From NCBI GenBank assembly GCA_040414495.1, contig JBEDUI010000139.1, forward strand, positions 1 through 25,330: DNA of 25,330 nt. Direction: 5' to 3'. Source of the stretch: DATAVB01 sp040414495 (GTDB lineage: Bacteria; Actinomycetota; Actinomycetes; Mycobacteriales; QHCD01). Position numbers and translations under genes: made by a program. This document shows, piece by piece, positions 1 through 6,544 of the stretch (position 1 is the stretch's first letter; every line of letters begins with the position of its first letter). Under the pieces are notes generated by a model. It was not told the origin of the DNA. It saw nothing but the letters and a program-made list of their open reading frames with translations, and made no database searches.

Positions 1-2
1 AT

Positions 3-200
3 CGGCGCCACGGCGTCGCGACAGAGCTCATCGGCGCGACACTGGAGGACATCCGCCGCACCGGCACGAGGATCACCGTCATCTGTCCGGTCGTGCGCGC
101 TTTCATCAACCAGTACCCGCAATACGAAGACATGATTGACCCGGTGCATCCCGGTGTCCTCAAAGACGATCAACGCGTCCAAAACAATCACCCAAAGTAA
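3..200 (+). CDS. GNAT-family N-acetyltransferase, C-terminal part (gene starts before the window)
   Basis: The frame beginning at base 3 is open from the window edge to TAA at 198-200 (65 codons), so only the 3' part of the gene is present. It encodes the acetyl-CoA-binding end of a small GNAT domain of the Acetyltransf_CG (YidJ-like) type: an R-x-H-x-V-A-T-E-L stretch, followed by a beta-strand ending in I-C-P-V-V and a P-x-Y segment. About 28 of 51 residues match the complete GNAT gene at 777-1457, so the two are paralogues flanking a SnoaL-like gene. This copy ends shortly after the domain and lacks the long acidic tail of its paralogue. The substrate cannot be inferred. Confidence 0.8.
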   Translation, partial: RRHGVATELIGATLEDIRRTGTRITVICPVVRAFINQYPQYEDMIDPVHPGVLKDDQRVQNNHPK

Positions 201-254
201 AGCGGCGTGGTCGGCCATCGCGTGCGCCGGCCTGGTGTGTGTCAGGTATTCTAC

Positions 255-270
255 TGGACTATATGGTCCA
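255..270. promoter_or_regulatory. TetR-type palindromic operator candidate upstream of the SnoaL-like gene
   Basis: TGGACTAT/ATGGTCCA is a 16-bp palindrome in which 7 of 8 base pairs match. It is centred about 56 bp before the start codon at 320, in the only sizeable upstream gap. The shape resembles operators of TetR-family repressors (inference). A TATATG stretch in its centre could overlap a -10 element. No regulator gene adjoins it, so any repressor would be encoded elsewhere. Confidence 0.45.
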
Positions 271-319
271 TGTAGTGTTTCGTGGGCCCTAGCTCAGCCC
301 GTATACAAAGGAAATCGAA

Positions 320-718
320 ATGTCCGAGACGTATCCACTTCCCACTGAACCCGAAGACGTTGTCCCCTCGCTAGTTGAGCGATTTAACTCCGGAAAGATC
401 AACGCGATGATGGGTTTGTACGATCCCGAGGCCGTGATGGTCGCCAGAGACGGGCGAACCGTCACTGATCGCACCGAGATCGCTGCTCAACTCGAGCGGG
501 ATATCGACCTCGGTCTGCCGCTGGACGCCAAGGCGCGCCATGTGTTCGTTAACGGCGATGTTGCCCAGATCGTGTTGGACTGGACAATTGAGGGCGCAGG
601 TCCCGGCGGCGAGCAAGTGCACCTCGGAGGCTCGGCCAGCGATATCGTGCGGCGCGGCGCCGATGGATTCTGGCGGTACTGGATCGACAATGCCCTTGGA
701 ACGGCAGTGCGACAGTAA
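320..718 (+). CDS. SnoaL-like / NTF2-fold protein
   Basis: A 132-residue protein of the size and pattern of the SnoaL/ketosteroid-isomerase-like NTF2 fold. An N-terminal helix (P-S-L-V-E-R-F-N-S-G-K-I-N-A-M-M-G-L-Y) leads into the typical D-P-E-A-V-M-V strand. A T-D-R-T-E-I-A-A-Q-L helix and C-terminal strands follow, ending in W-R-Y-W-I-D-N. Members include cyclases, isomerases and proteins without known activity, and the active-site residues here do not decide the reaction. The ATG at 320 is preceded by AAAGGAAA (307-314) at good spacing. It lies between two paralogous GNAT genes, and a palindrome at 255-270 may regulate it. Confidence 0.8.
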   Translation: MSETYPLPTEPEDVVPSLVERFNSGKINAMMGLYDPEAVMVARDGRTVTDRTEIAAQLERDIDLGLPLDAKARHVFVNGDVAQIVLDWTIEGAGPGGEQVHLGGSASDIVRRGADGFWRYWIDNALGTAVRQ

Positions 719-776
719 ACCGACTCCTCAACACCCGGGAATGATCAAGGGTCGCGCCCGGACACAAAGGATGATG

Positions 777-1457
777 ATGACGGACAATTTTGAGGTCGGC
801 GCGGTCACTCGGGAAGAGAACAACGCGGCGCTCATCGCTGCTTTAGACAACGCAGGTCTCAGCGGGGTGGAGTCCAGTTGGGAACTCGATGTCTACAACG
901 ATTCTGAGCATGGCCGATGGCTCGCCACGCTCGGCGCTGAGGCGATCGCCGAGCTCACGTATCGGTTCGTGGGCGGCCGCGTCGTGCTGCTCTCGACCTG
1001 GGTCGACCACGCCTACCGAAACCATCGGGTAGCGACGGAACTCATCGCTCGTGCGTTGGATGAGATCCGCGGAAGCGGTAAGAAGATCACCATCATCTGC
1101 CCGGTCGTGGGGAAGTTCATTGCCCGCAACCCGGAATATCTCGACCTTGTAGACAAGGCCCATCCCGGTATCGGCGCGTACCCCCAGCACACACCCGACG
1201 GGGCCAGGGACGAACTCAAGATCGAGGTGGGCGCGGAATTGGCGTTGGCCGAATCGAACCGGCCGGACGACCCGGTGCTTGAATCCGACTCCGGTTGGCG
1301 AGCCAGCCCAGCCGAGGTAAAAGCCTACGAGGCAAGGCTATTGGCCTTGGGTGGCGCGGCCGATGCTGTCGATGTGGACGAGACAGTCGAGGTCGAAGCG
1401 ATAATTGAGTCGGCGACGTCGCCCAGCCTCGACAACGACGACGAACAGAACTATTAA
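777..1457 (+). CDS. GNAT-family N-acetyltransferase with acidic C-terminal tail
   Basis: A small GNAT domain of the Acetyltransf_CG type occupies roughly residues 20-130. It includes E-L-T-Y-R-F, V-V-L-L-S-T-W-V-D, the acetyl-CoA loop region R-N-H-R-V-A-T-E-L-I and the I-I-C-P-V-V strand. The remaining ~95 residues are an Ala/Glu/Asp-rich tail ending in D-N-D-D-E-Q-N-Y; it carries no recognisable domain and is longer than usual for this family. Three ATGs lie in tandem (771, 774, 777). I chose 777 because AAAGG at 766-770 is then 6 nt upstream; the frame is open further upstream, but there it overlaps the SnoaL gene. It is a paralogue of the truncated GNAT at the window edge. The substrate is unknown. 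Confidence 0.75.
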   Translation: MTDNFEVGAVTREENNAALIAALDNAGLSGVESSWELDVYNDSEHGRWLATLGAEAIAELTYRFVGGRVVLLSTWVDHAYRNHRVATELIARALDEIRGSGKKITIICPVVGKFIARNPEYLDLVDKAHPGIGAYPQHTPDGARDELKIEVGAELALAESNRPDDPVLESDSGWRASPAEVKAYEARLLALGGAADAVDVDETVEVEAIIESATSPSLDNDDEQNY

Positions 1458-1523
1458 GTCCGGATATTTCTCGTGGGGGAGCGTGGATGGCATTCCCCGC
1501 AATAACTGATGCGGAGTGATCAC

Positions 1524-2270
1524 ATGTCGGCAGGTGCAGCTCTGATCACCGGTGGTACCAGCGGGATCGGGAAGGCGACCGCGGAGGTTCTGCATAACCG
1601 CGGCTACCGGGTCGCGGTCACGGGACAACGTCCCGAAAGCGTCGCCCGAGCGCGCGAGGAGCTGCCCGAGGACGTTCTGGTATTGCCTGCTGACGCGCGC
1701 TCGCTTGCCGACACTGACCGGGTGATGTCCGAAGTACGCGAACGATTCGGGACTCTGACAACGCTGTTCCTGAACGCCGGCATCAACCGTGCTAGGCCGC
1801 TGGAGGCCTGGGACGAAGCGACCTTTGACGACGTGTTCGCCGTCAACACGAGAGGAAATTTCTTTACCCTGGTCAAAGCGCTGCCATTGCTGTGCGACGG
1901 CTCTTCGATCGTTGTCACCGTAGGTATCGGCGCGACGCGCGCCCTGGTCGGCAACGGCGTCACAGCCGGAGCGCGAGGAGCACTGCTGGCCATGATTCCC
2001 ACGCTGGCCCTGGAGTTGGCCCCGCGCCGCATCCGAATCAATGCCGTCAGCCCGGGCTACACCGACACCCCCATGACGCGGACCGCACTTGGCAGTGGAT
2101 CCGAGGATGTCGAGGCGCTGCTGGCCGGTATGGCGGCGAACAACCCGTTCGGTCGCGTCGGCACGCCCAAGGACATTGCCGAGACCGTCGCGTTCCTGGC
2201 TTCGGACGGAGCCGCCTATATCACCGGGCAAGATATCGTGGTGTCCGGCGGGGCCGGCCTGGGCGTCTGA
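1524..2270 (+). CDS. SDR-family (Rossmann) protein lacking the catalytic Ser-Tyr-Lys
   Basis: A 248-residue classical short-chain dehydrogenase/reductase fold. The nucleotide-binding T-G-G-T-S-G-I-G motif is at residues 9-16, N-A-G follows strand 4, and the helix-4 Asn is kept in F-A-V-N-T-R-G-N-F. The C-terminal half is normal (R-I-R-I-N-A-V-S-P-G-Y-T-D-T-P-M and the late I-T-G-Q-D-I-V-V-S-G-G). The active site is not: the Y-x-x-x-K positions are Thr147 and Arg151, and the Ser 13 residues before the Tyr position is Gly134. Ordinary SDR redox chemistry is therefore unlikely; a binding, sensing or changed function is possible. ATG 1524 is chosen because GGAG (1513-1516) lies 7 nt upstream; ATG 1509 in the same frame has no ribosome-binding site. 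Confidence 0.85.
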   Translation: MSAGAALITGGTSGIGKATAEVLHNRGYRVAVTGQRPESVARAREELPEDVLVLPADARSLADTDRVMSEVRERFGTLTTLFLNAGINRARPLEAWDEATFDDVFAVNTRGNFFTLVKALPLLCDGSSIVVTVGIGATRALVGNGVTAGARGALLAMIPTLALELAPRRIRINAVSPGYTDTPMTRTALGSGSEDVEALLAGMAANNPFGRVGTPKDIAETVAFLASDGAAYITGQDIVVSGGAGLGV

Positions 2271-2331
2271 CTGAATTATCGGCAATCCAGGGACACTGCT
2301 CAGTTTCACGCGGCCTCGACAAACGGATCGG

Positions 2332-2837
2332 CTATGGAACTTCCTCTGTGGCTGTGAATCCATGACGTCTGAGCAGGGACTCGATTAGTTCGGTTTTGCC
2401 GTCGGTGTAGGCGGTTCGGTCAGTAACTAGCAGCGGTGCCAACGTGAGTTTTAGCTCGACGTACTCGGCGCGTGCTTTCGCGTCGCTGCGCAGGATGTCG
2501 CGGAATTGTGTCTGACGTAGGTACTGCTCATTGCCCCGGACCACCAGATATAGATGGTGGTAGGGCAAATCAGGCCGGGCTCTGAAGCTCTCGCGCCCGG
2601 TAAGCCCGCCATCTCCCTCGTGTGGCCAGCCGCCCGCGGCAAGCGCTTCGATCGCGGTGGGGACGTCGTTGGCGGAGTCGAGAACGGCGAAAGATCGATG
2701 ATTGGCTTTGCGGCGAGTCCAGGAACTGAGGTCGAGCCGATGTGTTGGATCTCGTGGTCAATGTCGGCAAGCGCCCGGCTGACTTCGGTAGCCACCTGGC
2801 GAAACATCACCGGCCAGTTGTCGTCGTAGGCGACCAC
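2332..2837 (-). pseudogene. GrpB-family protein, disrupted by a one-base frameshift
   Basis: Reading from a GTG at 2837, the first frame gives the GrpB hallmark H-I-G-S-T-S-V-P-G-L-A-A-K-P-I-I-D-L. The expected continuation (F-A-V-L-D-S-A-N-D-V-P-T-A-I-E-A-L, then P-Y-H-H-L-Y-L-V-V-R-G-N and F-R-D-I-L-R) is in another frame, ending with TAG at 2334-2332. The shift falls at the AAA run at 2690-2692 (TTT on the coding strand). One more T would restore a single ~168-residue protein. Both halves are otherwise well preserved, so this is a very recent inactivation or a sequencing error. GrpB proteins belong to the nucleotidyltransferase-like UPF0157 group. The gene starts 41 nt after the VOC gene and is probably cotranscribed with it. 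Confidence 0.85.
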
Positions 2838-2878
2838 TTCAGCGGTACGCGCACGCTCGTCAGTGGATCGGTCCGCGG

Positions 2879-3316
2879 TCAGCTCTTCTTCAGCTCCTCG
2901 GCGAGCATCACGAGGATGCCGCTGGGGCCGCGGAGGTAGGTGAGCTTGTACACGTCGCGGTAGGTCGCAACACCGCGCAGCGGGTGGCAGCCGTGCCTCG
3001 CGGCGCTCTCGAGGGCCTCGTCGATATCGTCGACCGAGAAAGCCACACGGTGCATGCCGATCTCGTTAGGTCGGGTGGGCTCCGTCTCGATCGCGTCGGG
3101 GTGGATGTATTCGAAGAGCTCGAGCCGGCCGTTGCCATCTGGCGTCTGGAGCATGGCGATCTTGGCGTGGTTGCCGTCGAGGCCGACGGCGGTGTCGGTC
3201 CACTCTCCACTGACCGTGTCACGGCCGAGGACGGTCAGCCCGAGGTCGGTGAAGAAGTCAATCGTCGCTTCGAGGTCACGGACGGCGATGCCGACGTTCT
3301 CGAGTTTGATGGGCAT
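2879..3316 (-). CDS. VOC-family (glyoxalase/methylmalonyl-CoA epimerase-like) protein
   Basis: A 145-residue single VOC module made of two beta-alpha-beta-beta-beta units. The first runs from L-E-N-V-G-I-A-V-R-D-L-E through R-L-E-L-F-E-Y. The second runs from G-M-H-R-V-A-F-S-V-D-D-I through L-R-G-P-S-G-I-L-V-M-L-A-E-E. Metal-ligand candidates are the Glu of R-L-E-L, the His of M-H-R-V and a Glu in the last strand; the usual first His (H-V-G-I) is Asn here. The overall look is closest to methylmalonyl-CoA epimerase-like or lactoylglutathione-lyase-like proteins, but the substrate cannot be assigned. ATG 3316 is preferred over the in-frame GTG at 3325 because GGTAGGG lies at suitable distance. 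It follows the UbiA-type gene by 70 nt. Confidence 0.85.
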   Translation of the reverse strand: MPIKLENVGIAVRDLEATIDFFTDLGLTVLGRDTVSGEWTDTAVGLDGNHAKIAMLQTPDGNGRLELFEYIHPDAIETEPTRPNEIGMHRVAFSVDDIDEALESAARHGCHPLRGVATYRDVYKLTYLRGPSGILVMLAEELKKS

Positions 3317-3386
3317 ACGTCGCACCCTACCGAGTAACTGGCGCCGGGCTGACTCGTCGGTGCTTTTGCCGGCGCTCGCCGCTTTC

Positions 3387-4319
3387 TTAAATCGTGCCGG
3401 TGTACGTGAGGGCGAAAGCCGCGCTGGGTAAGAGGAATAGGAAGCTCACGGCCGCGATCCGGGCGAACGACTGCGACCGGGCCAACAATCCGTGGTACGC
3501 GAGGAGGAGGGTCGGCGCCATTACCAGTTCCAACGGGAGCATCGACCGGGGGATCGTTTCGTCGGCCAGGGCGAGAATGACAGACAGCGTGGCGGCCGCG
3601 ATCCACGCGGCCAGGCCCAGGCGGTAGGTGCGGCGCGGTCTCAGCCGGACCGCGACCGTCCGGTAGCCGCTAGCCAGGTCGGCCGGATAATCGACCAGGG
3701 TCGTAGGAATATAGAGCGCTACCCCGACCAGAGCGCCTTGGGCCGCGATCGCCCAGGGAAAGCCACTGGGGGCGTGCACCGCGGTCCAGCCGGCGAACGG
3801 TCCCATCGCGCCGACCGCCACCGCGTTGGCGACGACATCGATGCCGGCTCGTTCCTTCAGCCGAATCGGCGGCACGCTGTACATCCAGCCGAGGGCCAGT
3901 GCGATCGCGGTGCCCGCAGTGAACGCGGCGCCCACCAGCGCGGCGGCGACCAGCGCCGCTCCGGCCGCGGCCACGGCGATCCGGTACGCCGTAGCTGGGG
4001 TCATCCGGCCGCTGGTCAGCGGAGTCGCGGATTTACGTGGGTTGAGCAGGTCGCTGGGTAGGTCGAACGCGTCGTTGACGGCCAGTACGGCGAGCCAGAC
4101 GAGCGGGCCGGCGACGAACGCGCCGATGAACACGGACGGATCGGTGACGTCCGGCAGCAGCCGGTGGGTCGCCAACAGCAGCCCGACGTAATAGGGCAGC
4201 AGCGACACCGGCCAGAACCACGGCCGGGCCAGCGCGACCACGTCGAGAACGAATCGCCCGTTGGCCACCGGGTCGCGTCGAGTTGCCGTCGCAAGCGTTC
4301 TGTCCGCCGGGTGCGCCAT
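3387..4319 (-). CDS. UbiA-family prenyltransferase
   Basis: A 310-residue polytopic membrane protein of the UbiA superfamily, enzymes that move a prenyl chain onto an aromatic or other acceptor in the membrane. The first Asp-rich motif is N82-D-A-F-D-L-P-S-D90, followed by L-N-P-R-K-S-A-T-P-L-T-S-G as in chlorophyll-synthase/digeranylgeranylglyceryl-phosphate-synthase-like members. The second is D210-Y-P-A-D214, followed by the usual G-Y-R-T-V-A-V-R-L. About eight hydrophobic segments are visible. ATG 4319 is chosen because a GGTGGGGGG ribosome-binding tract lies just upstream; an in-frame ATG at 4385 has none. No quinone or isoprenoid genes are adjacent, so the acceptor is unknown. It heads the probable UbiA-VOC-GrpB operon. 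Confidence 0.9.
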   Translation of the reverse strand: MAHPADRTLATATRRDPVANGRFVLDVVALARPWFWPVSLLPYYVGLLLATHRLLPDVTDPSVFIGAFVAGPLVWLAVLAVNDAFDLPSDLLNPRKSATPLTSGRMTPATAYRIAVAAAGAALVAAALVGAAFTAGTAIALALGWMYSVPPIRLKERAGIDVVANAVAVGAMGPFAGWTAVHAPSGFPWAIAAQGALVGVALYIPTTLVDYPADLASGYRTVAVRLRPRRTYRLGLAAWIAAATLSVILALADETIPRSMLPLELVMAPTLLLAYHGLLARSQSFARIAAVSFLFLLPSAAFALTYTGTI

Positions 4320-4634
4320 TGCCCCCCACCTTCGGTCTGCCGTCCTGACATTCACATGCCAGCCGATGGCGTCAATCGGCGCCATTGCCGCTGCGAACCG
4401 ATGCTCCCCGGCCGGCGCTGAAAATTCGCTGAGTATGCGGCCTACGCCACAGTCGGCCCTCTCCGAGGCAAATCACGGGTCCGGCCTGGCCGGCGTTAAT
4501 GACCCGCTAATGACCAGTCAGAACGCCTGGCGTCTTATTGGCGTGCGATCAGTCAGACGCATCAATAGGGTTCTGTCCAGGCAAGACGTGACTCGGCGCA
4601 CGGCATATGGTTATTCGGGCGGTGACATCTACCA
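4320..4634. other. Intergenic stretch upstream of the UbiA gene
   Basis: No convincing coding sequence is seen on either strand. An inverted repeat GCCGAT-7 nt-ATCGGC (4362-4367 and 4375-4380) lies 43-61 nt upstream of the UbiA start and could be an operator or a hairpin. The rest shows no feature I can name. The promoter of the UbiA operon (leftward) and the former promoter of the kinase pseudogene (rightward) must lie here. Confidence 0.4.
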
Positions 4635-5132
4635 ATGGGTACGAGAAATTATCTGATTGACGGTGGTTCGGGCACCGGAAAAACCACGGTGTGCAACGAA
4701 TCGTAGCGACGGGGTTATCAAGCTATTCATGGCGACCGCGAACTCCGGGGCGCCCGGGAGCCAGGGGAAGCAACCAGTGACCGCCACCTACGCCCATCTG
4801 GGATGTAGCGAAGGCCAAGGCCTTAATCGCCAACCAGGACGAGGCGGTGACGTTTTTCTGCGGCGGCTATAGGAATTCTTCGGAGTTCAGCGGCCTCCTT
4901 GACGGTGTTTTGTCCTTGAGGTCGATGACCTTGACGCTGTGCTGCGCCGGATTGATGAGCGTGTACCCGTTGACCCCAGCGACTGGGGCGGTAGGACAGA
5001 GGAGCGAGAAATCATTATCCGGTTGCACCACACCAAGGAAGGCATTGCTCAGGGGTGTCGATCGACGCCGCCGCACCGCTCGAATGTGTCGTCGACGAAA
5101 TCCTTTGTCGCGTTCATTTACACATCGGCTAG
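4635..5132 (+). pseudogene. P-loop nucleotide/nucleoside-kinase-like protein, multiply frameshifted
   Basis: ATG 4635 opens M-G-T-R-N-Y-L-I-D followed by a perfect Walker A motif G-G-S-G-T-G-K-T-T, then an in-frame TAG at 4704-4706. After the stop the same frame continues R-R-G-Y-Q-A-I-H-G-D-R-E-L. At 4796 a second frame gives I-W-D-V-A-K-A-K-A-L-I-A-N-Q-D-E-A-V and F-F-C-G-G. At 4912 a third gives V-L-E-V-D-D-L-D-A-V-L-R-R-I-D-E-R-V and D-W-G-G-R; one T is missing at 4907-4911. At 5055 a last frame gives V-S-I-D-A-A-A-P-L-E-C-V-V-D-E-I-L, ending at TAG 5130-5132. Joined, these make a coherent small P-loop kinase of ~165 residues. The gene is clearly dead, with at least one stop and three shifts. 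Confidence 0.85.
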
Positions 5133-5190
5133 CTGAGTGTCCATCCCCGCCTACTTCGGCTTCCCGATCTCGGGACGCCGAATGAGCCCG

Positions 5191-6048
5191 TCAGTTGTCG
5201 AGGGAGGTCGGGAGCTGCGGCTGAGTCCAGCTCGCAAGCAACCCCATCGCTTCGCGCGCGGGTGAGTCTGGCGGGGTCGTGTATACGTACAGCGTCTGGT
5301 CTGGGTCGCCGGGCAGGGTGAGGCTTTCGAAATCGACGGTGATATCGCCGACGATCGGGTGATGAAGGCGCTTGCTGCCAAACGTCCGCTGGAAGACGCG
5401 GTGCTCAGACCACCAGCGGCGAAACTCGGGACTCGCGAGCGAGAGCTCGCCGACCAGCTTCTGGGTGTCCGGGTCGTCGGCGGTGTTCCCCGCGTCGAAT
5501 CGGAGGTTCTCGACTGCGTTGCGCGCATGCTCTTCCCAGTCGACGTAGAGGTTCTTAGCGTCGTCGGAGAGAAGCATCCAGCGCGCATAGTTACGCTCCC
5601 GGGCGGGCATCTGCTCGAAGTTGGCGAAGAGTGCACGGGCCAGCTGGTTGGTCGCCAGAACGTCCGTCCGCTTGCCCAGGATGAGCGCGGGCTGGGTGTC
5701 GAGCGTGTCCATGAGCTGGTAGAGCCCCGGGCGGACGCGCTGCACCGCGGAGCGGCTCCAGCTCCGCGACCTGGGACTGCCGTTGATGAGGCTGTGCAGG
5801 TGCGTGCGTCCGGCTTCGTCGAGGCCCAGCGCCCGAGCGATCGCGTCCACGACCTGCGTTGACGGGACGATCCGACGGCCCTGCTCCAAGCGGGTGTAGT
5901 AGCCGGTGGAGATCCCCGCGAGGAGCGCGACCTCCTCGCGACGCAATCCGGGCCCGCGACGTACCCGGCCGTCTACCGGCATCCCGTCGCGCTGCGGATC
6001 GCTTGCAGCGCGGGCACGGCGCAGGAAGTCGGCGAGTTCGGCATTCAT
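5191..6048 (-). CDS. XRE-family regulator with MmyB-type ligand-binding domain
   Basis: A 285-residue transcription factor. The N-terminal ~75 residues form a lambda-repressor-like helix-turn-helix: L-A-D-F-L-R-R-A-R, then R-R-x-P-G-L-R-R-E-E-V-A-L-L-A-G-I-S-T-G-Y-Y-T-R-L-E-Q-G-R, the signature of this actinobacterial group. Residues ~100-270 match the MmyB-like PAS-fold domain (P-A-L-I-L-G-K-R-T-D-V-L-A-T-N, R-N-Y-A-R-W-M, W-x-x-H and the late F-E-S-L-T-L-P-G-D-P-D-Q-T-L). Such domains are thought to bind fatty-acid-like ligands. ATG 6048 is taken as start; a GTG at 6057 in the same frame is possible. In this family the target is often a neighbouring oxidoreductase gene, but none is adjacent here. 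An inverted repeat 25 nt upstream may be an autoregulatory site. Confidence 0.92.
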   Translation of the reverse strand: MNAELADFLRRARAASDPQRDGMPVDGRVRRGPGLRREEVALLAGISTGYYTRLEQGRRIVPSTQVVDAIARALGLDEAGRTHLHSLINGSPRSRSWSRSAVQRVRPGLYQLMDTLDTQPALILGKRTDVLATNQLARALFANFEQMPARERNYARWMLLSDDAKNLYVDWEEHARNAVENLRFDAGNTADDPDTQKLVGELSLASPEFRRWWSEHRVFQRTFGSKRLHHPIVGDITVDFESLTLPGDPDQTLYVYTTPPDSPAREAMGLLASWTQPQLPTSLDN

Positions 6049-6072
6049 GGACGGCACCCGAAGAGCGCCTCA

Positions 6073-6090
6073 ACCCACTCGCTTGTGGGT
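6073..6090. promoter_or_regulatory. Inverted repeat upstream of the XRE regulator
   Basis: ACCCAC-6 nt-GTGGGT is a perfect 6-bp inverted repeat located 25-42 nt upstream of the regulator's ATG at 6048. Its position fits an operator for autoregulation (inference from location only). It could instead be a leader hairpin. Confidence 0.35.
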
Positions 6091-6223
6091 AGCCCTGAGA
6101 GGGTCAGTCAGAGGCCAACTCACCAAAAACAAATAGCCCGAACCTGTTTCAACGTCCACCGTGGCTATTTCAATGTCGATAACAGAGTCCGTACTGACGC
6201 CTTCCAGAGTCACCTGACGCACG

Positions 6224-6487
6224 TCAATCATCATCAATTCGATGTGAACGGTGTTGCACTGCTGCGCTACCCAGTTCTTCGGGTGTGTTTCGGGAAAGTT
6301 GGGCAGATCCACCGTACTTGCCGAGTATTGCCGCTGGCATTCTGTGAGACTGTCGGGCGCGGGTTAGCGTCTTACCGGACGCCTTGGTAAGAACCTGCTG
6401 CTTGTGGGCCTGCTCGTCATCCACCGTGGTCCCGTTCTTGATGCCGCAGAAATAAAACCCGTGCACATCCCTGCGCGTGCTTGACAT
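6224..6487 (-). CDS. Possible small protein divergent from the PadR gene (or a gene remnant)
   Basis: An 87-codon frame starts with ATG at 6487 immediately beside the PadR operator, with AGGGG as ribosome-binding site provided by the left operator arm. The first ~50 codons (H-G-F-Y-F-C-G-I-K-N-G-T-T-V-D-D-E-Q-A-H-K-Q-Q) have coding-like third positions; the rest is less convincing. No family is recognised. It may be a genuine small partner of the PadR operon or the surviving 5' end of a decayed gene. The leftover sequence between its stop and 6048 holds no other gene I can support. Confidence 0.3.
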   Translation of the reverse strand: MSSTRRDVHGFYFCGIKNGTTVDDEQAHKQQVLTKASGKTLTRARQSHRMPAAILGKYGGSAQLSRNTPEELGSAAVQHRSHRIDDD

Positions 6488-6510
6488 TTCCGCACCCCTA
6501 ACGGTTAGCT
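6481..6510 (+). promoter_or_regulatory. Candidate promoter of the PadR-ABC-FtsX operon
   Basis: A consensus -35 hexamer TTGACA lies at 6481-6486. A weak -10 candidate, TTAGCT at 6505-6510, follows at 18-nt spacing and leads toward the PadR start at 6545. The left operator palindrome overlaps the spacer and -10, so a bound repressor would block polymerase. The -35 also overlaps the first codons of the divergent small frame. Confidence 0.5.
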
Positions 6511-6535
6511 ATCCCCATTACCTAACCGTTAGGGG
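6495..6535. promoter_or_regulatory. Double-palindrome operator, probably the PadR binding site
   Basis: Two 14-nt arms, CCCCTAACGGTTAG (6495-6508) and CTAACCGTTAGGGG (6522-6535), are perfect inverted copies separated by 13 nt. Each arm contains its own 11-bp palindrome, CTAAC-(G/C)-GTTAG, with centres 27 bp apart, so the site is a palindrome of palindromes. It lies between the -35 and the PadR start, and the right arm supplies AGGGG, the likely PadR ribosome-binding site. PadR proteins bind as dimers to such sites near their own promoters (family knowledge); autorepression here is inferred from position. Confidence 0.75.
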
Positions 6536-6544
6536 TTGCGGCCC

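Noticed and set aside
2680..2700. Programmed ribosomal frameshift as the explanation for the split GrpB gene
   Set aside because: There is no X-XXY-YYZ slippery heptamer or downstream structure, and GrpB is not known to use frameshifting; a base loss is simpler.
4867..5076. 69-codon minus-strand frame with fairly coding-like codons
   Set aside because: It is antisense to the kinase pseudogene, whose plus-strand frames read as a recognisable protein; the codon pattern is a shadow of that gene.
6070..6312. 80-codon minus-strand frame upstream of the XRE gene
   Set aside because: It has poor third-position bias and no recognisable motif, and it overlaps the end of the slightly better 6224-6487 frame.
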